DNA of 64,000 nucleotides from Nocardioides astragali. GTDB lineage: Bacteria > Actinomycetota > Actinomycetes > Propionibacteriales > Nocardioidaceae. Below the pieces are notes generated by a model. It was not told the origin of the DNA and ran no database searches. It saw only the letters and a list, made by a program, of their open reading frames with translations. Positions 26,459 through 35,720 of the stretch are shown piece after piece; position 1 is the first letter of the stretch; each line of letters opens with the position of its first letter. The position numbers and the translations under genes are program-made. Location of the stretch: the NCBI RefSeq assembly GCF_024436375.1, contig NZ_JAFMZM010000003.1, positions 267,627-331,626 on the forward strand. Reading direction: 5' to 3'.

Positions 26459-28009
26459 ATGCGAAGCCCCCTCCCTCTGCCCACGGCCGTGGCCGTCGTC
26501 GCAGCCCTCCTCACCCTGAGCGCCTGCGGGTCCGGCTCACGCGACGGCGCGGCCGCCGAGGACACCCTCCGGATCGCCGGACCCTTCGAGGTGCACAGCC
26601 TCGAGCCGGCCGCGGACGGCGAGGTCTTCACCCGCCTCCAGGTGAGCGAGACGCTGGTCACCAGCGACATCGAAGGTGAGCTGGCACCGGGCCTGGCCAC
26701 GGAGTGGTCGTCCTCTGCCGACGGCACCGAGTGGAGCTTCGAGCTGGTCGAGGACGCGACGTTCCACGACGGCTCCGCGCTGACACCCGACGCCGTCGTC
26801 GAGGCCGTCGAGAGGGCCGCGGCGGTGGAGGCCAGCCCCCTCGCCGAGGTGCCGATCGAGCAGATCGAGGCCGACGGGTCGTCCGTCACCTTCCGCCTGT
26901 CCCGGCCCGACCTGACCCTGCCGGCCGTGCTCACCCACTACAGCACCGCGGTCCTGGCGCCGGCCGCCTACGACGCCGACGGTCACGTGACGGAGGTCAT
27001 CGGGACCGGTCCCTACGAGGTCACCGAGCTCGAGCTCCCCGCCTCGATCTCGACCACCGCGTCCCCCGAGTGGCGAGGGGAGCAGCCGGCCGTGGCGAAG
27101 GTCTCCTTCCAGGCGGTGGGGCGGCCCGAGTCCCGCGCCCTGATGGCCGTCAGCGACCAGGCTGACGTCGTCTTCGGCCTCGAGCCTGCCGGACGCGAGC
27201 AGGTCGAGGGTGCCGACGGCGTACGCATGGAGTCGAGCCTGCAGCCCCGGACCATCCTCATGAAGGTCAATGCCGACCACCCGATCCTGGGCGACGAGCG
27301 GGTCCGCCGGGCGCTCAGCCTGGCCCTGGACCGTGAGTCCATGGCCGACGCCGTCCTCCGGGAGGAGGAGCTGGCCGCGACCCAGCTGCTGCCGCCCTCC
27401 CTCACGGCGTGGCACCCCGACCTCGAGCCCCTCACCCAGGACCAGGACACGGCGCGCGACCTGCTCCGTGAGGCCGGCTGGTCCGAGGGCTCCGGCGGCG
27501 TCCTCGAGCGCGACGGCAAGCCCCTGGCGCTGACCCTGATCACCTACCCCGACCGGCCCGAGCTCCCCGCCCTGGCGACCGCCATCCAGGCCGCCCTCGC
27601 CCAGGTCGGCGTACGGCTCGAGGTCGAGGTGACCAACTCCAGCGAGATCCCCGCCGGCCAGGCTGACGGCACCCTCGAGCTCGCCCTCATCGCCAAGCAC
27701 TTCGCACTCGTCTCCGACCCCTTGGTCGACATCGCCGCCGTCTTCGCACCTGAGGGCAACGACTGGGGCGTGATGAACTGGCATGACGACCGGGTCACCC
27801 GCGCGATCGACGCCCTCCTCGCCGGGGGATCGGAGTCCGCCGCGGCGAAGAACCGCGAGACGATCGTGCGCACCGCGCACGAGGAGCTGCCGCTCATCCC
27901 GGTCGCCTGGTATCGCATGAACGCCGCCGTCAGCGACCGCGTCGAAGGGTTCGTGATGGACCCGCTCGAGACGACGTGGCGCCTCACCGACCTGCAGTGG
28001 GCGTCGTGA
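26459..28009 (+). CDS. Peptide/nickel/opine-type ABC transporter substrate-binding lipoprotein
   Basis: 516-residue SBP family 5 lipoprotein (lipobox TLSACGSGS). Family landmarks: DTLRIAGPFEVHSLEPA, LATEWSSSADGTEWSFELVE, FHDGSALTPDAVV, GTGPYEV and VRRALSLALDRESM. The ligand may be a di-/oligopeptide, nickel chelate or metallophore complex; a Fur/Zur-like box in the promoter favours a metal-related one. It heads a four-gene operon with two permeases and a fused ATPase, all overlapping by 4 bp. Confidence 0.88.
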   Translation: MRSPLPLPTAVAVVAALLTLSACGSGSRDGAAAEDTLRIAGPFEVHSLEPAADGEVFTRLQVSETLVTSDIEGELAPGLATEWSSSADGTEWSFELVEDATFHDGSALTPDAVVEAVERAAAVEASPLAEVPIEQIEADGSSVTFRLSRPDLTLPAVLTHYSTAVLAPAAYDADGHVTEVIGTGPYEVTELELPASISTTASPEWRGEQPAVAKVSFQAVGRPESRALMAVSDQADVVFGLEPAGREQVEGADGVRMESSLQPRTILMKVNADHPILGDERVRRALSLALDRESMADAVLREEELAATQLLPPSLTAWHPDLEPLTQDQDTARDLLREAGWSEGSGGVLERDGKPLALTLITYPDRPELPALATAIQAALAQVGVRLEVEVTNSSEIPAGQADGTLELALIAKHFALVSDPLVDIAAVFAPEGNDWGVMNWHDDRVTRAIDALLAGGSESAAAKNRETIVRTAHEELPLIPVAWYRMNAAVSDRVEGFVMDPLETTWRLTDLQWAS

Positions 28010-28974
28010 CGCCACGCGGAGCGGCGTACGCCGGTGTCCTGGCGCGCCGCGCGGCCCAAGGCGTCGGCGTGGCCGGCCTGGTGTCGGTGCTGTGCTTCCT
28101 GATCGTGCACCGGCTGCCCGGCGACGCCGCCTACCGGATCGCGGCCGGCCGCTACGGCTACGACCTCGTCGACGAGGAGGCCGCGGCCTCGGTCCGCGCC
28201 GAGCTCGGTCTCGACCGGCCGGCCTGGCAGCAGCTCGGCGACTGGGTGCTCGACCTCGTCCAGCTCGACCTCGGTCGCTCCCTGGTGACCTCGCGCCCCG
28301 TGGCGGAGGAGGTCGGCTACTACCTCGTGGGCACCCTGCAGCTCGCCGCGGTCGCCCTGGTCCTCGCCTTCGTGCTCGGGGCCGGGATGGGCGTCGCGGC
28401 TGCCCGGCGGCCGGGCGGGCTGGTGGACCGGCTGGCCACCGGCTGGGTCGCTTCCGTGCGCGCCGTGCCGCCGTTCCTCCTGGGCCTCATGCTCGTCGTG
28501 GTGTTCTCCGCCCAGCTGGGCCTGCTGCCCGCCGTGGGCCACGGTGACGCCGCGAGCCTCGTCCTTCCCGCGCTGACCCTCGGCCCCGGCCTGTCCGGGC
28601 TCGTCGCCCGGATCACCCGCGACGCGGTCGTGGAGGTCCGCGCGTCGGAGTACGTGCAGTTCGCCCACACCAAAGGGCTCGCCGAGCGGTGGGTCGTGCT
28701 GCGCCACGTCGTGCGCAACGCCGCGGTGGTCCTGGTCCCCTACCTCGGGGTCCAGGCCGTCATCCTGATCGAGGGCGTCGTCGTGGTGGAGAGCCTGTTC
28801 GCCTGGCAGGGACTGGGTCACGCGCTCGTGCACGCCGTGTTCTGGCGCGACGTGCCGGTCCTCCAGGCCACCGCCCTCGTGCTCGCCCTGCTGATCGTGG
28901 TCGTCAACACCGCCGTCGACGTCCTCGTGCTCTGGCTCGACCCCCGCCCGCGCCGGTTGGAGGCCACCCGATGA
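28006..28974 (+). CDS. ABC transporter permease (DppB/NikB-like)
   Basis: 322-residue inner-membrane permease of the peptide/nickel family. The family's N-terminal pattern is VLCFLIVHRLPGDAAYRI...ELGLDRPAWQQ, followed by about six helices and the EAA loop (SEYVQFAHTKGLAERWVVLR), then VVESLFAWQGLGHALVHAV near the C-terminus. GTG chosen at the 4-bp overlap with the SBP stop; in-frame GTGs lie a few codons earlier. Confidence 0.9.
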   Translation: MTPRGAAYAGVLARRAAQGVGVAGLVSVLCFLIVHRLPGDAAYRIAAGRYGYDLVDEEAAASVRAELGLDRPAWQQLGDWVLDLVQLDLGRSLVTSRPVAEEVGYYLVGTLQLAAVALVLAFVLGAGMGVAAARRPGGLVDRLATGWVASVRAVPPFLLGLMLVVVFSAQLGLLPAVGHGDAASLVLPALTLGPGLSGLVARITRDAVVEVRASEYVQFAHTKGLAERWVVLRHVVRNAAVVLVPYLGVQAVILIEGVVVVESLFAWQGLGHALVHAVFWRDVPVLQATALVLALLIVVVNTAVDVLVLWLDPRPRRLEATR

Positions 28975-29804
28975 CCACGCCGCTGCTCGAAGCGACTGCG
29001 ACCATCCCCACGGGGAGGCGACGACCCCTCGCTCGCCGTGCCGCCCTGCTCGGGCTCTCCCTGCTGGCCGCCTTCGCGATCGTCGGGCCCCTGCTGCTGG
29101 CGGACCCGTCGGCACAGGACCTGAGCCGCTTCCTCGAAGCGCCCAGCGCGTCGGAGCCCCTGGGGCGCGACGACTACGGGCGCAGCGTGCTGGCACGGCT
29201 CGCGCACGCCACCAGGCTGTCGCTGGCGCTCTCCGCGCTCTGCGTCGCCACCGCGCTGCTGCTCGGCACCGTCGCGGGCATCCTCTCCGCCTGGTTCGGC
29301 GGCTGGATCGACGCCGTTCTCCGGGCCGTCTCGGAGGCCTTCGTCGCGGTGCCCGCTCTCCTGGTCGTGCTGCTGGTCTCCGCCCTCGCGTCGGGCGGCA
29401 GCCTGTGGGCGCTCTACCTGGGCCTGGCCCTCGCCCAGTGGGTGGAGTACTTCCGGGTGGTGCGAGCGCGCAGCGGCCTGGTGCTCGGGTCTCCTGCCGT
29501 CGAGGCCGCCGGACTGCTCGAGCTCGGGCCCGCGCACGTCGTACGACGTCACCTCTGGCCCGACCTGCGGCCGCTGCTCGGCACGCTCGCCGCGCTCGGG
29601 ATGGTCACCTCGATCCTCGCGATGTCGACGCTCGGGTTCGTGAAGGTCGGGCTGCAGCCGCCGCGGGCGGAGCTGGGCCTGATGATCACCGAGTCCTTCC
29701 CGTTCTACGACGTGGCGCCCTGGATGTCACTGGCTCCCATCGCGGTGCTCTTCCTGCTCACCGTCTGCTTCCTGGCCCTGCGTGACTCGAAGGAGCGCTC
29801 GTGA
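28971..29804 (+). CDS. ABC transporter permease (DppC/NikC-like)
   Basis: 277-residue second permease. The typical LGRDDYGRSVLARLAHATRLSL segment opens the domain (LG-D-GRD family pattern), with about five to six helices and an EAA-like loop at AAGLLELGPAHVVRRHLWP, then GFVKVGLQPPRAELGLMI. It overlaps both neighbours by 4 bp. Pairs with the preceding permease as a heterodimeric channel. Confidence 0.9.
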   Translation: MTTPLLEATATIPTGRRRPLARRAALLGLSLLAAFAIVGPLLLADPSAQDLSRFLEAPSASEPLGRDDYGRSVLARLAHATRLSLALSALCVATALLLGTVAGILSAWFGGWIDAVLRAVSEAFVAVPALLVVLLVSALASGGSLWALYLGLALAQWVEYFRVVRARSGLVLGSPAVEAAGLLELGPAHVVRRHLWPDLRPLLGTLAALGMVTSILAMSTLGFVKVGLQPPRAELGLMITESFPFYDVAPWMSLAPIAVLFLLTVCFLALRDSKERS

Positions 29805-31270
29805 CCGACCCCCGCCCAGGTGACGACCTCGTCATCCACCACGCCGTCGTCCAGCACGGCACCACCACGCTCGCCGACGTCAGCGACATCCGCCTCGAGC
29901 CCGGCCGCCCGTTGACCATCATCGGGGAGAGCGGGTCGGGGAAGTCCGTGCTCGCCCACGCCGTCATGGGCACGCTGCCGCCCGAGCTGGTGGCCCGCGG
30001 CTCGATGACCATCGGCGCGGTCCCCTTCGACCTCGCCGACCCGACCGGTCGACGACACCTGTGGGGACGTTCGCTGGCACTGCTCCCCCAGGAGCCCGCT
30101 CTGGCCCTCGACCCCACCCTGCGCGTACGCGCCCAGGTCGCCGAAGGCGTCGCCGGGTGGCGGCCGCGACACCCGGATGCGTCGCGGATGGCAGACGAGC
30201 GCCTCGCCCGGCTGGGCCTGACCGAGGTCGGCGGCTCCTATCCCCACACCCTCTCCGGCGGCATGGCCCAGCGCGTGGCGTACGCCGCCGCGACCATCGG
30301 CGGCGCCCGGATCCTGGTCGTCGACGAGCCGTCGAAGGGCCTCGACCGGCACTCGCTGGACCGGCTGGCGGACCTGCTCTCGGCGCACGTGCGCGAGGGA
30401 GGCCTCCTGCTGACCATCACCCACGACCTGGAGCTGGCCCGCCGGCTCGGCGGCGACGTGATGGTCATGCGCGAGGCGGCAGTCCTCGAGTCCGGCTCGG
30501 CAGAGAGGGTGCTGACGGCGCCTCAGCACGCCTACACCAGGGCCCTGCTGGCAGCGGAGCCCTCGCGGTGGGACTTCCCGTGGATGCGCGGCGTCGCTGC
30601 GACGGACGCAGCGGCGGAGCCGCTCGTCGCCGCCGAGTCGATCACCAAGTCCTACGGTGCCGCGCCGCTCTTCGAGGACGTCTCCCTCCAGGTCCGCCCC
30701 GGCGAGCGCTGGGCGCTGACCGGACCCAGCGGCGCCGGGAAGACCACGCTGGGCAACGCACTGCTGCGGCTGACCTCGGTCGACAGCGGGTCGGTGGCCC
30801 ACAGCCGGGCGACCGCCGGTGGCCGGCTGCAGAAGCTCTACCAGGACCCGGGTCACTCCTTCCCCCGGCGCGTCCGGCTGGAGACGGCGATGGGCGACGT
30901 CGTACGCCGCCACGGAGTCGAGGCCGGTCGGGTGGGGTCGCTGCTCGAGAAGGTCGGCCTGCCCCACGAGATCCTCCGGCGTCGACCCGGACAGGTCTCG
31001 GGCGGCGAGCTGCAGCGCATCGCGATCGTGCGCGCGATGCTTCCCCGACCGGCGCTGATCTTCGCCGACGAGGCGACGTCGCGACTCGACCTGGCCACCC
31101 AGGCGACCACGATGGACATCTTGATGACCGAGGTCGAGGACAACGGGTGCGCCCTGTTGCTCGTCACCCACGACACGGCGCTGGCCCGTGCCGTCACGCA
31201 CCACCAGGTCAGGCTGGGCAGCCCGGACGACGTGGACATCAGGAGCGAGGATCCCGTCGCTGTCTCCTGA
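29801..31270 (+). CDS. ABC transporter ATPase with two fused nucleotide-binding domains (DppDF/NikDE-like)
   Basis: 489 residues combining both ATPases of the importer. Domain 1: Walker A GESGSGKS, signature LSGGMAQRV, Walker B VVDEPSKGLD. Domain 2 (from about residue 270): GPSGAGKT, VSGGELQRIAIVRAM, LIFADEATSRLD. All catalytic elements look intact in both halves. The fusion of the D and F/E subunits is common in actinobacterial peptide/nickel importers. GTG start coupled to the permease stop. Confidence 0.92.
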   Translation: MTDPRPGDDLVIHHAVVQHGTTTLADVSDIRLEPGRPLTIIGESGSGKSVLAHAVMGTLPPELVARGSMTIGAVPFDLADPTGRRHLWGRSLALLPQEPALALDPTLRVRAQVAEGVAGWRPRHPDASRMADERLARLGLTEVGGSYPHTLSGGMAQRVAYAAATIGGARILVVDEPSKGLDRHSLDRLADLLSAHVREGGLLLTITHDLELARRLGGDVMVMREAAVLESGSAERVLTAPQHAYTRALLAAEPSRWDFPWMRGVAATDAAAEPLVAAESITKSYGAAPLFEDVSLQVRPGERWALTGPSGAGKTTLGNALLRLTSVDSGSVAHSRATAGGRLQKLYQDPGHSFPRRVRLETAMGDVVRRHGVEAGRVGSLLEKVGLPHEILRRRPGQVSGGELQRIAIVRAMLPRPALIFADEATSRLDLATQATTMDILMTEVEDNGCALLLVTHDTALARAVTHHQVRLGSPDDVDIRSEDPVAVS

Positions 31271-31475
31271 CCGATCGCACTAGTCCACGATCTGCGCCGG
31301 ACGGTAGACGCGGGGCGAGTGAGCTGACCCGCCCTGGCCGGCCGCTCAGGCCTCGACGCCGAGGAGCGCGAGGAAGGCGGACGCGGCCGGCGACAAGCCG
31401 TCGAGCGCCGGGGTGAAGGCCTCCGGGAGCAGCGCCACGCACAGGCCGCTGCCGGGCACGGCCCGCAACAAGAGG
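31271..31475. other. Intergenic region between ABC importer and tRNA terminator
   Basis: No convincing gene. The minus strand is open from 31552 back to a stop at 31346; its last ~45 codons (ALLPEAFTPALDGLSPAASA...) read like protein but have no start or ribosome site of their own and may be a gene remnant. Otherwise nothing recognised. Confidence 0.4.
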
Positions 31476-31505
31476 CAGGCCCCGGATCGATGGATCCGGG
31501 GCCTG
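31476..31505 (-). terminator. Intrinsic terminator of tRNA-Leu
   Basis: Perfect 13-bp arms CAGGCCCCGGATC / GATCCGGGGCCTG with a 4-base loop, starting 7 bases after the tRNA 3' end and followed on the minus strand by a pyrimidine-rich CCTCTTGTT. Confidence 0.8.
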
Positions 31506-31511
31506 TCGCTG

Positions 31512-31595
31512 TGCGCGAGGGGGGAGTTGAACCCCCACGTCCTTTCGGACACACGGACCTGAACCGTGCGCGTCTGCCTATTCCGCCACTCGCGC
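31512..31595 (-). tRNA. tRNA-Leu (anticodon CAG)
   Basis: The minus strand folds as a class II tRNA: acceptor arms GCGCGAG/CTCGCGC, D-loop GGCGGAATAGGCAGACGC, anticodon stem CACGG/CCGTG around loop TTCAGGT (anticodon CAG), a long variable arm (TGTCCGAAAGGACG) and a T-arm GGGGGTTCAACTCCCCC. CCA is not encoded. Its place next to fhaA matches leuT of Mycobacterium. Confidence 0.95.
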
Positions 31596-31846
31596 GAGAA
31601 GCAGCGGCAAGGCTACCCCACGCTCGTCGCGCGCTCCCAATCGGCTGAGGCGTCCTGGGGTCCGCCGCGAGGTGGCGCCACATCTCCCCTCTCATGGGAG
31701 TCCTCGAGCGATCTGCCGCCGCCATAGGGGCGGCACCGTCGCGCCATCCCACGCGGCCGGTACGCTCGGCCGCAACCGATCGGGCGGCTCGATGGACCCT
31801 GCCGCCACATCGACGTGACCCGAGCGCGAGGAGAGGAGGCCCGACG

Positions 31847-32563
31847 ATGAACGCCCTGCAACGCTTCGAGCACCGCCTCGAGCAGCTCATCTCCGGTGTC
31901 TTCGCCCGGGCCTTCCGCAGCGCGGTGCAGCCGGTCGAGATCGCCGCCGCTCTCCAGCGCGAGTGCGACAACAACGCGCAGGTGTTGAGCCGCCAGCGCC
32001 GCCTCGTGCCCAACGACTTCCGCGTCGAGCTCTCCCCCACCGACCTCGACCGCATCGTCGGCCTCGGTCGCGCGCTGGAGCAGGACCTCGTCGACCAGCT
32101 GCAGGACCACGCCGACGCCCAGGGCTACGTCTTCACCGGCCCGATCTCGGTGGCCTTCGAGTCCGCCGACGACCTGACGACCGGCCGCTTCCGGATCCGC
32201 AGCAAGGCCCAGGCGAGCGTGACCGACAACGACCAGCGCACCCGTACGCGCTCCTCCCACGCCACGCTCGAGGTCAACGGCACGCGCCACCCGCTGCGCC
32301 CGCCGGGCCTGGTCATCGGGCGCGGCACCGAGGCCGACCTGCGGATCAACGACCCCGGCGTGAGCCGCCGCCACCTCGAGCTCGAGGTGAGCATGGACGG
32401 CGTCGAGGCGGTCGACCTGGGCTCGACCAACGGCATCCTGGTCGACGGCACCAAGGTCTCCCGCACCCGGCTGCGCGACGGGTCGACGATCAAGATCGGG
32501 CACACCGAGATGACGGTCCGCATCGACGGCGGCCGTGACGAGGCCGGGGGCTGGAATGTCTGA
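31847..32563 (+). CDS. fhaA: FHA-domain protein with DUF3662 domain
   Basis: 238-residue cytoplasmic phosphothreonine-binding protein that in mycobacteria binds PknB-phosphorylated MviN/MurJ to tune peptidoglycan synthesis. The N-terminal DUF3662 domain (MNALQRFEHRLEQLISGVFA, residues 1-120) is followed by a linker and a C-terminal FHA domain with GRGTEADLRINDPGVSRRHLEL and DLGSTNGILVDG. GAGGAGAGGAGG precedes the ATG; the extension to 31694 is non-coding. First gene of the fhaA-fhaB-pstP-rodA-pbpA-pknA-pknB operon, overlapping fhaB by 8 bp. The long Q-rich linker of mycobacterial FhaA is absent. Confidence 0.93.
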   Translation: MNALQRFEHRLEQLISGVFARAFRSAVQPVEIAAALQRECDNNAQVLSRQRRLVPNDFRVELSPTDLDRIVGLGRALEQDLVDQLQDHADAQGYVFTGPISVAFESADDLTTGRFRIRSKAQASVTDNDQRTRTRSSHATLEVNGTRHPLRPPGLVIGRGTEADLRINDPGVSRRHLELEVSMDGVEAVDLGSTNGILVDGTKVSRTRLRDGSTIKIGHTEMTVRIDGGRDEAGGWNV

Positions 32564-33044
32564 GCTGACCCTCTTCCTGATCCGCGTGGCCTTCCTGGCC
32601 ATCCTCTGGATCTTCGTGCTCTCCGCGATCTCGGTGATCCGCTCCGACATGTTCGGCGCCCGCGTCCCCGAGACCGCTCGCGGAGCGGCCCCGGCCCCCG
32701 CGGCCCGCAAGTCCGCGAAGCCCGGCAAGGCCAGCAAGAAGCCGCGACGCGGCGCGCCCACTCACCTGGTGGTGGTCGAGGGCGAGAACCCGGGCACCCG
32801 CGCCGAGCTCGCCGACGCCCCACTCCTCATCGGGCGCGGCAGCGACGCGGCGATCAAGCTCGACGACGACTACGTGTCCACCCGCCACGCCCGCATCGCC
32901 GCCAGCGGCGACGAGTGGTTCGTCGAGGACCTCGGCTCGACCAACGGCACCTACGTCGGCCCCGTCCGCATCACGCAGCCCACCACCATCGGCGTGGGCG
33001 TCCAGGTCCGCGTCGGCAAGACCATCCTGGAGCTCCGGAAGTGA
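32556..33044 (+). CDS. fhaB: Membrane-anchored FHA-domain protein FhaB/FipA
   Basis: 162 residues: one N-terminal membrane helix (LFLIRVAFLAILWIFVLSAI), a basic Ala/Lys linker (about 45-68), and a C-terminal FHA domain with LLIGRGSDAAIKLDDDYVS, TRHARI and EDLGSTNGTYVG. The conserved Arg, Ser and His needed for phosphothreonine binding are present. It recruits phosphorylated partners to the division/elongation machinery and is a PknA/PknB substrate in mycobacteria. Overlaps pstP by 4 bp (GTGA). Confidence 0.93.
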   Translation: MSELTLFLIRVAFLAILWIFVLSAISVIRSDMFGARVPETARGAAPAPAARKSAKPGKASKKPRRGAPTHLVVVEGENPGTRAELADAPLLIGRGSDAAIKLDDDYVSTRHARIAASGDEWFVEDLGSTNGTYVGPVRITQPTTIGVGVQVRVGKTILELRK

Positions 33045-34300
33045 CCCTCTACCTCCACTACTCCGCGATCTCCGACGTGGGCCGGGTCCGCCGTGAGAAC
33101 CAGGACAGCGGCTACGCCGGCCCCTGGCTGCTGACCGTCTGCGACGGCGTCGGGGGTGCCGTACGCGGCGACCTGGCGTCCAGCACGGCGGTACAGGCGC
33201 TGCGCAAGCTCGACCAGCAGCCTGACGACGACATCCTCGGCCAGCTCGCCGGTGCCGTGCACCGCGCGGACGACCGGATCGCCGAGCTCGTCGAGGAGGA
33301 CCCCGGACTCAACGGCACCTCCACCACCGCGACGGTGGCGCTCTTCGACGGCACCCGCTTCGGCATCGGCCACATCGGCGACAGCCGGGCCTACCTCTAC
33401 CGCCGCGGCGAGCTGCGCCAGCTCACCCACGACCACACCTTCGTCCAGTCGCTCATCGACGAGGGCCGCATCACCGAGGAGCAGTCGCGGACCCACCCGC
33501 ACCGCAACCTGATCCTCAAGGCGCTCGACGGCGTCCGTCACGAGGAGCCGGACCTCTTCGAGTTCCCCGCTGAGGTGGGCGACCGCATCTTCGTCTGCAG
33601 CGACGGCGCCTGCGGGACGCTGAGCCACGAGCGGATCGCCGACATCCTCGGCACCGGCACCCCCGACTTCGCCGCGGTCGAGCTGGTGCGTGCCAGCCTG
33701 GAGGCCGGCAGCACCGACAACGTCACCTGCATCGTGGCCGACGTCTCGGAGGAGCCACCTCCGGAGGACCTGGCCCCCCTCCTCGTGGGTGCCGCGGCCG
33801 ACCTCCCGCGACGGATGCCCATCGGTGGTGGCGTGGCCGGCGCGGTCGGCGGGCTGTTTCGCGGCCATCGCTCGGGCGACACGGGCGAGATCCCTCCCGT
33901 GGACGACGACATCCCCGAGGGCGCCTACGTCGCCGACCCCATCGACCCCGAGGCCGTGCGCTACGCGCCCCGCGATCCCGGTCGCTACACCGTGCTGCGC
34001 AGGCTGATGGCGGGAGCCGTCCTGCTCGGCCTGGCCTGGGTCGTGCTCGCGGCCGGCTGGTCGTGGAGCCAGCAGCAGTTCTACGTCGGTGAGCAGGACG
34101 GCAACGTCGTGATCTTCCGCGGCATCGACGCCGACCTGCCCGGTCTCTCCCTCTCCCACGCCTACGAGGTCTCCGACGTGTCGCTCGACCGGCTCAGTGA
34201 CATCGACGCCGAGACCGTGCGCGAGGGCATCGACGCCGACGACCTCGACGACGCGCGCTCGACCGTGGACAACTACGCCGCGATCCAGGAAGTCGAGTGA
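33041..34300 (+). CDS. pstP: PP2C-family Ser/Thr phosphatase
   Basis: 419-residue membrane phosphatase that reverses PknA/PknB signalling. The catalytic domain (residues 1-235) shows RRENQDSGY, CDGVGGAVRGDLAS, GHIGDSRAYLYR, CSDGACGTL and AGSTDNVTCIV, with the metal-binding Asp residues intact. A variable juxtamembrane region leads to one helix (LMAGAVLLGLAWVVLAAGWSW, about 324-345) and a short extracytoplasmic domain. The canonical Gly-Gly-x-Asp pattern is GGAVRGD, one residue longer than in many homologues. Confidence 0.94.
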   Translation: MTLYLHYSAISDVGRVRRENQDSGYAGPWLLTVCDGVGGAVRGDLASSTAVQALRKLDQQPDDDILGQLAGAVHRADDRIAELVEEDPGLNGTSTTATVALFDGTRFGIGHIGDSRAYLYRRGELRQLTHDHTFVQSLIDEGRITEEQSRTHPHRNLILKALDGVRHEEPDLFEFPAEVGDRIFVCSDGACGTLSHERIADILGTGTPDFAAVELVRASLEAGSTDNVTCIVADVSEEPPPEDLAPLLVGAAADLPRRMPIGGGVAGAVGGLFRGHRSGDTGEIPPVDDDIPEGAYVADPIDPEAVRYAPRDPGRYTVLRRLMAGAVLLGLAWVVLAAGWSWSQQQFYVGEQDGNVVIFRGIDADLPGLSLSHAYEVSDVSLDRLSDIDAETVREGIDADDLDDARSTVDNYAAIQEVE

Positions 34301-34313
34301 CGGGCCCGCTGCG

Positions 34314-35720
34314 ATGAGTCAGACCGGATCCCTCATGGGCTTCGTGCACCGGCGACGCCGGGGTGCGGAGCTGTTCCTGCTCGTCCTCGCCCTCGCGGTC
34401 GGGATCGGTGCCTACGCCGCCGTCGGCCTCGGCGTCGAGGGGACTGTCCCGGCCGACCTCGTCGGCTACGGCGGCTGGCTGACCGCGCTGATCGTCGCGG
34501 CCCACGTGACCGTCCGCATCGTTGCCCCGTACGCCGACCCGGTCCTGCTGCCGCTCGTCGCGGCGCTCAACGGGCTCGGGCTCGCCATCCTCCGCCGCCT
34601 CGACCTCACCTACGAGGCGATCGGAAACGACGACCACACGTTCGCCCGCCAGCAGCTGACCTGGATGACGCTGGGCGTGGTGCTCTTCATCGCCACGCTG
34701 TTCCTGCTGCGTGACCACCGCTCGCTGCAACGCCTGACCTACACCTCTGGCCTGACCGCCATCGTGCTCCTGCTCCTGCCGTTCGTCCCGGTGATCGGCG
34801 TGCCCATCAACGGCGCCAACATCTGGATCCGCGTCGCCGGCTTCAGCTTCCAGCCGGGTGAGGTCGCCAAGGTGCTGCTGGTGGTGGCCTTCTCCGGCTA
34901 CCTGGTCCTCCACCGCGACGCCCTCGCCCTGGCGGGCAGACGGGTGGTCTTCATCGACCTCCCCCGCGGACGGGACCTCGGCCCGATCCTGGCGATGTTC
35001 GGCGTCTCGATGATGATCCTGGTCGCGCAGAACGACCTGGGCTCCTCGCTGCTGTTCTTCGGCCTCTTCCTCGCGATGCTCTACGTCGCCACCGAGCGCC
35101 CCGGCTGGCTGGTCGTCGGAGGACTGTTGTTCGCGGCCGGCGCGCTGGCGGCGTACACGTTCGTCCCCAACGTGCAGAACCGCTTCAACTTCTGGCTCCA
35201 CCCGATGGACTACTACGAGGAGACGCCCGGCAGCGGCCAGCTCGTCGAGGCGATGTTCGGCATGGGCTGGGGCGGCCTGATCGGGCGCGGCCTGGGCAAC
35301 GGGTTCCCCGAGCGGGTGCCCTTCGCCTACTCCGACTTCATCGTCTCCACCATCGGCGAGGAGCTCGGCCTCACCGCGGTCATGGCGATCGTGCTCTGCT
35401 ACGGCCTGATCGTCGAGCGAGCGCTGCGCATCGCGCTGATCTCGCGCGACGGCTTCGGCAAGCTGATGGCGGTCGGCCTCGGATCGATCGTCGCCCTCCA
35501 GGTCTTCGTCGTCATCGGCGGCGTCACCGGGCTGATCCCGCTGACCGGCCTGACGACCCCGTTCCTGTCCTACGGCGGCTCCTCGCTCGTCGCCAACTGG
35601 GTGGTGATCGCGCTGCTGCTGCGCATCTCCGACCAGGCCCGGCGGCCCACCCCGCGGCTCGACCCGGTCGACGACGCAGGCGCCGACAGCGAGACGACCC
35701 AGGTGGTGAAGCTCAAATGA
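34314..35720 (+). CDS. rodA: FtsW/RodA/SpoVE-type peptidoglycan glycosyltransferase
   Basis: 468-residue SEDS polymerase with about 12 hydrophobic helices, which polymerises lipid II during growth. Signature stretches: GINGANIWIRVAGFSFQPGE-like PINGANIWIRV...FQPGEVAK, AQNDLGSSLLFFGLF, FAYSDFIVSTIGEELGL (containing the essential Asp) and TGLTTPFLSYGGSSL. Paired with PbpA directly downstream (4-bp overlap), as in other Actinobacteria, so assigned RodA rather than FtsW. Confidence 0.93.
   Translation: MSQTGSLMGFVHRRRRGAELFLLVLALAVGIGAYAAVGLGVEGTVPADLVGYGGWLTALIVAAHVTVRIVAPYADPVLLPLVAALNGLGLAILRRLDLTYEAIGNDDHTFARQQLTWMTLGVVLFIATLFLLRDHRSLQRLTYTSGLTAIVLLLLPFVPVIGVPINGANIWIRVAGFSFQPGEVAKVLLVVAFSGYLVLHRDALALAGRRVVFIDLPRGRDLGPILAMFGVSMMILVAQNDLGSSLLFFGLFLAMLYVATERPGWLVVGGLLFAAGALAAYTFVPNVQNRFNFWLHPMDYYEETPGSGQLVEAMFGMGWGGLIGRGLGNGFPERVPFAYSDFIVSTIGEELGLTAVMAIVLCYGLIVERALRIALISRDGFGKLMAVGLGSIVALQVFVVIGGVTGLIPLTGLTTPFLSYGGSSLVANWVVIALLLRISDQARRPTPRLDPVDDAGADSETTQVVKLK

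Noticed and set aside
31346..31552. 68-codon minus-strand gene
   Set aside because: It begins inside the tRNA-Leu and crosses its terminator, so it cannot be a normal gene; only its tail might be a remnant.
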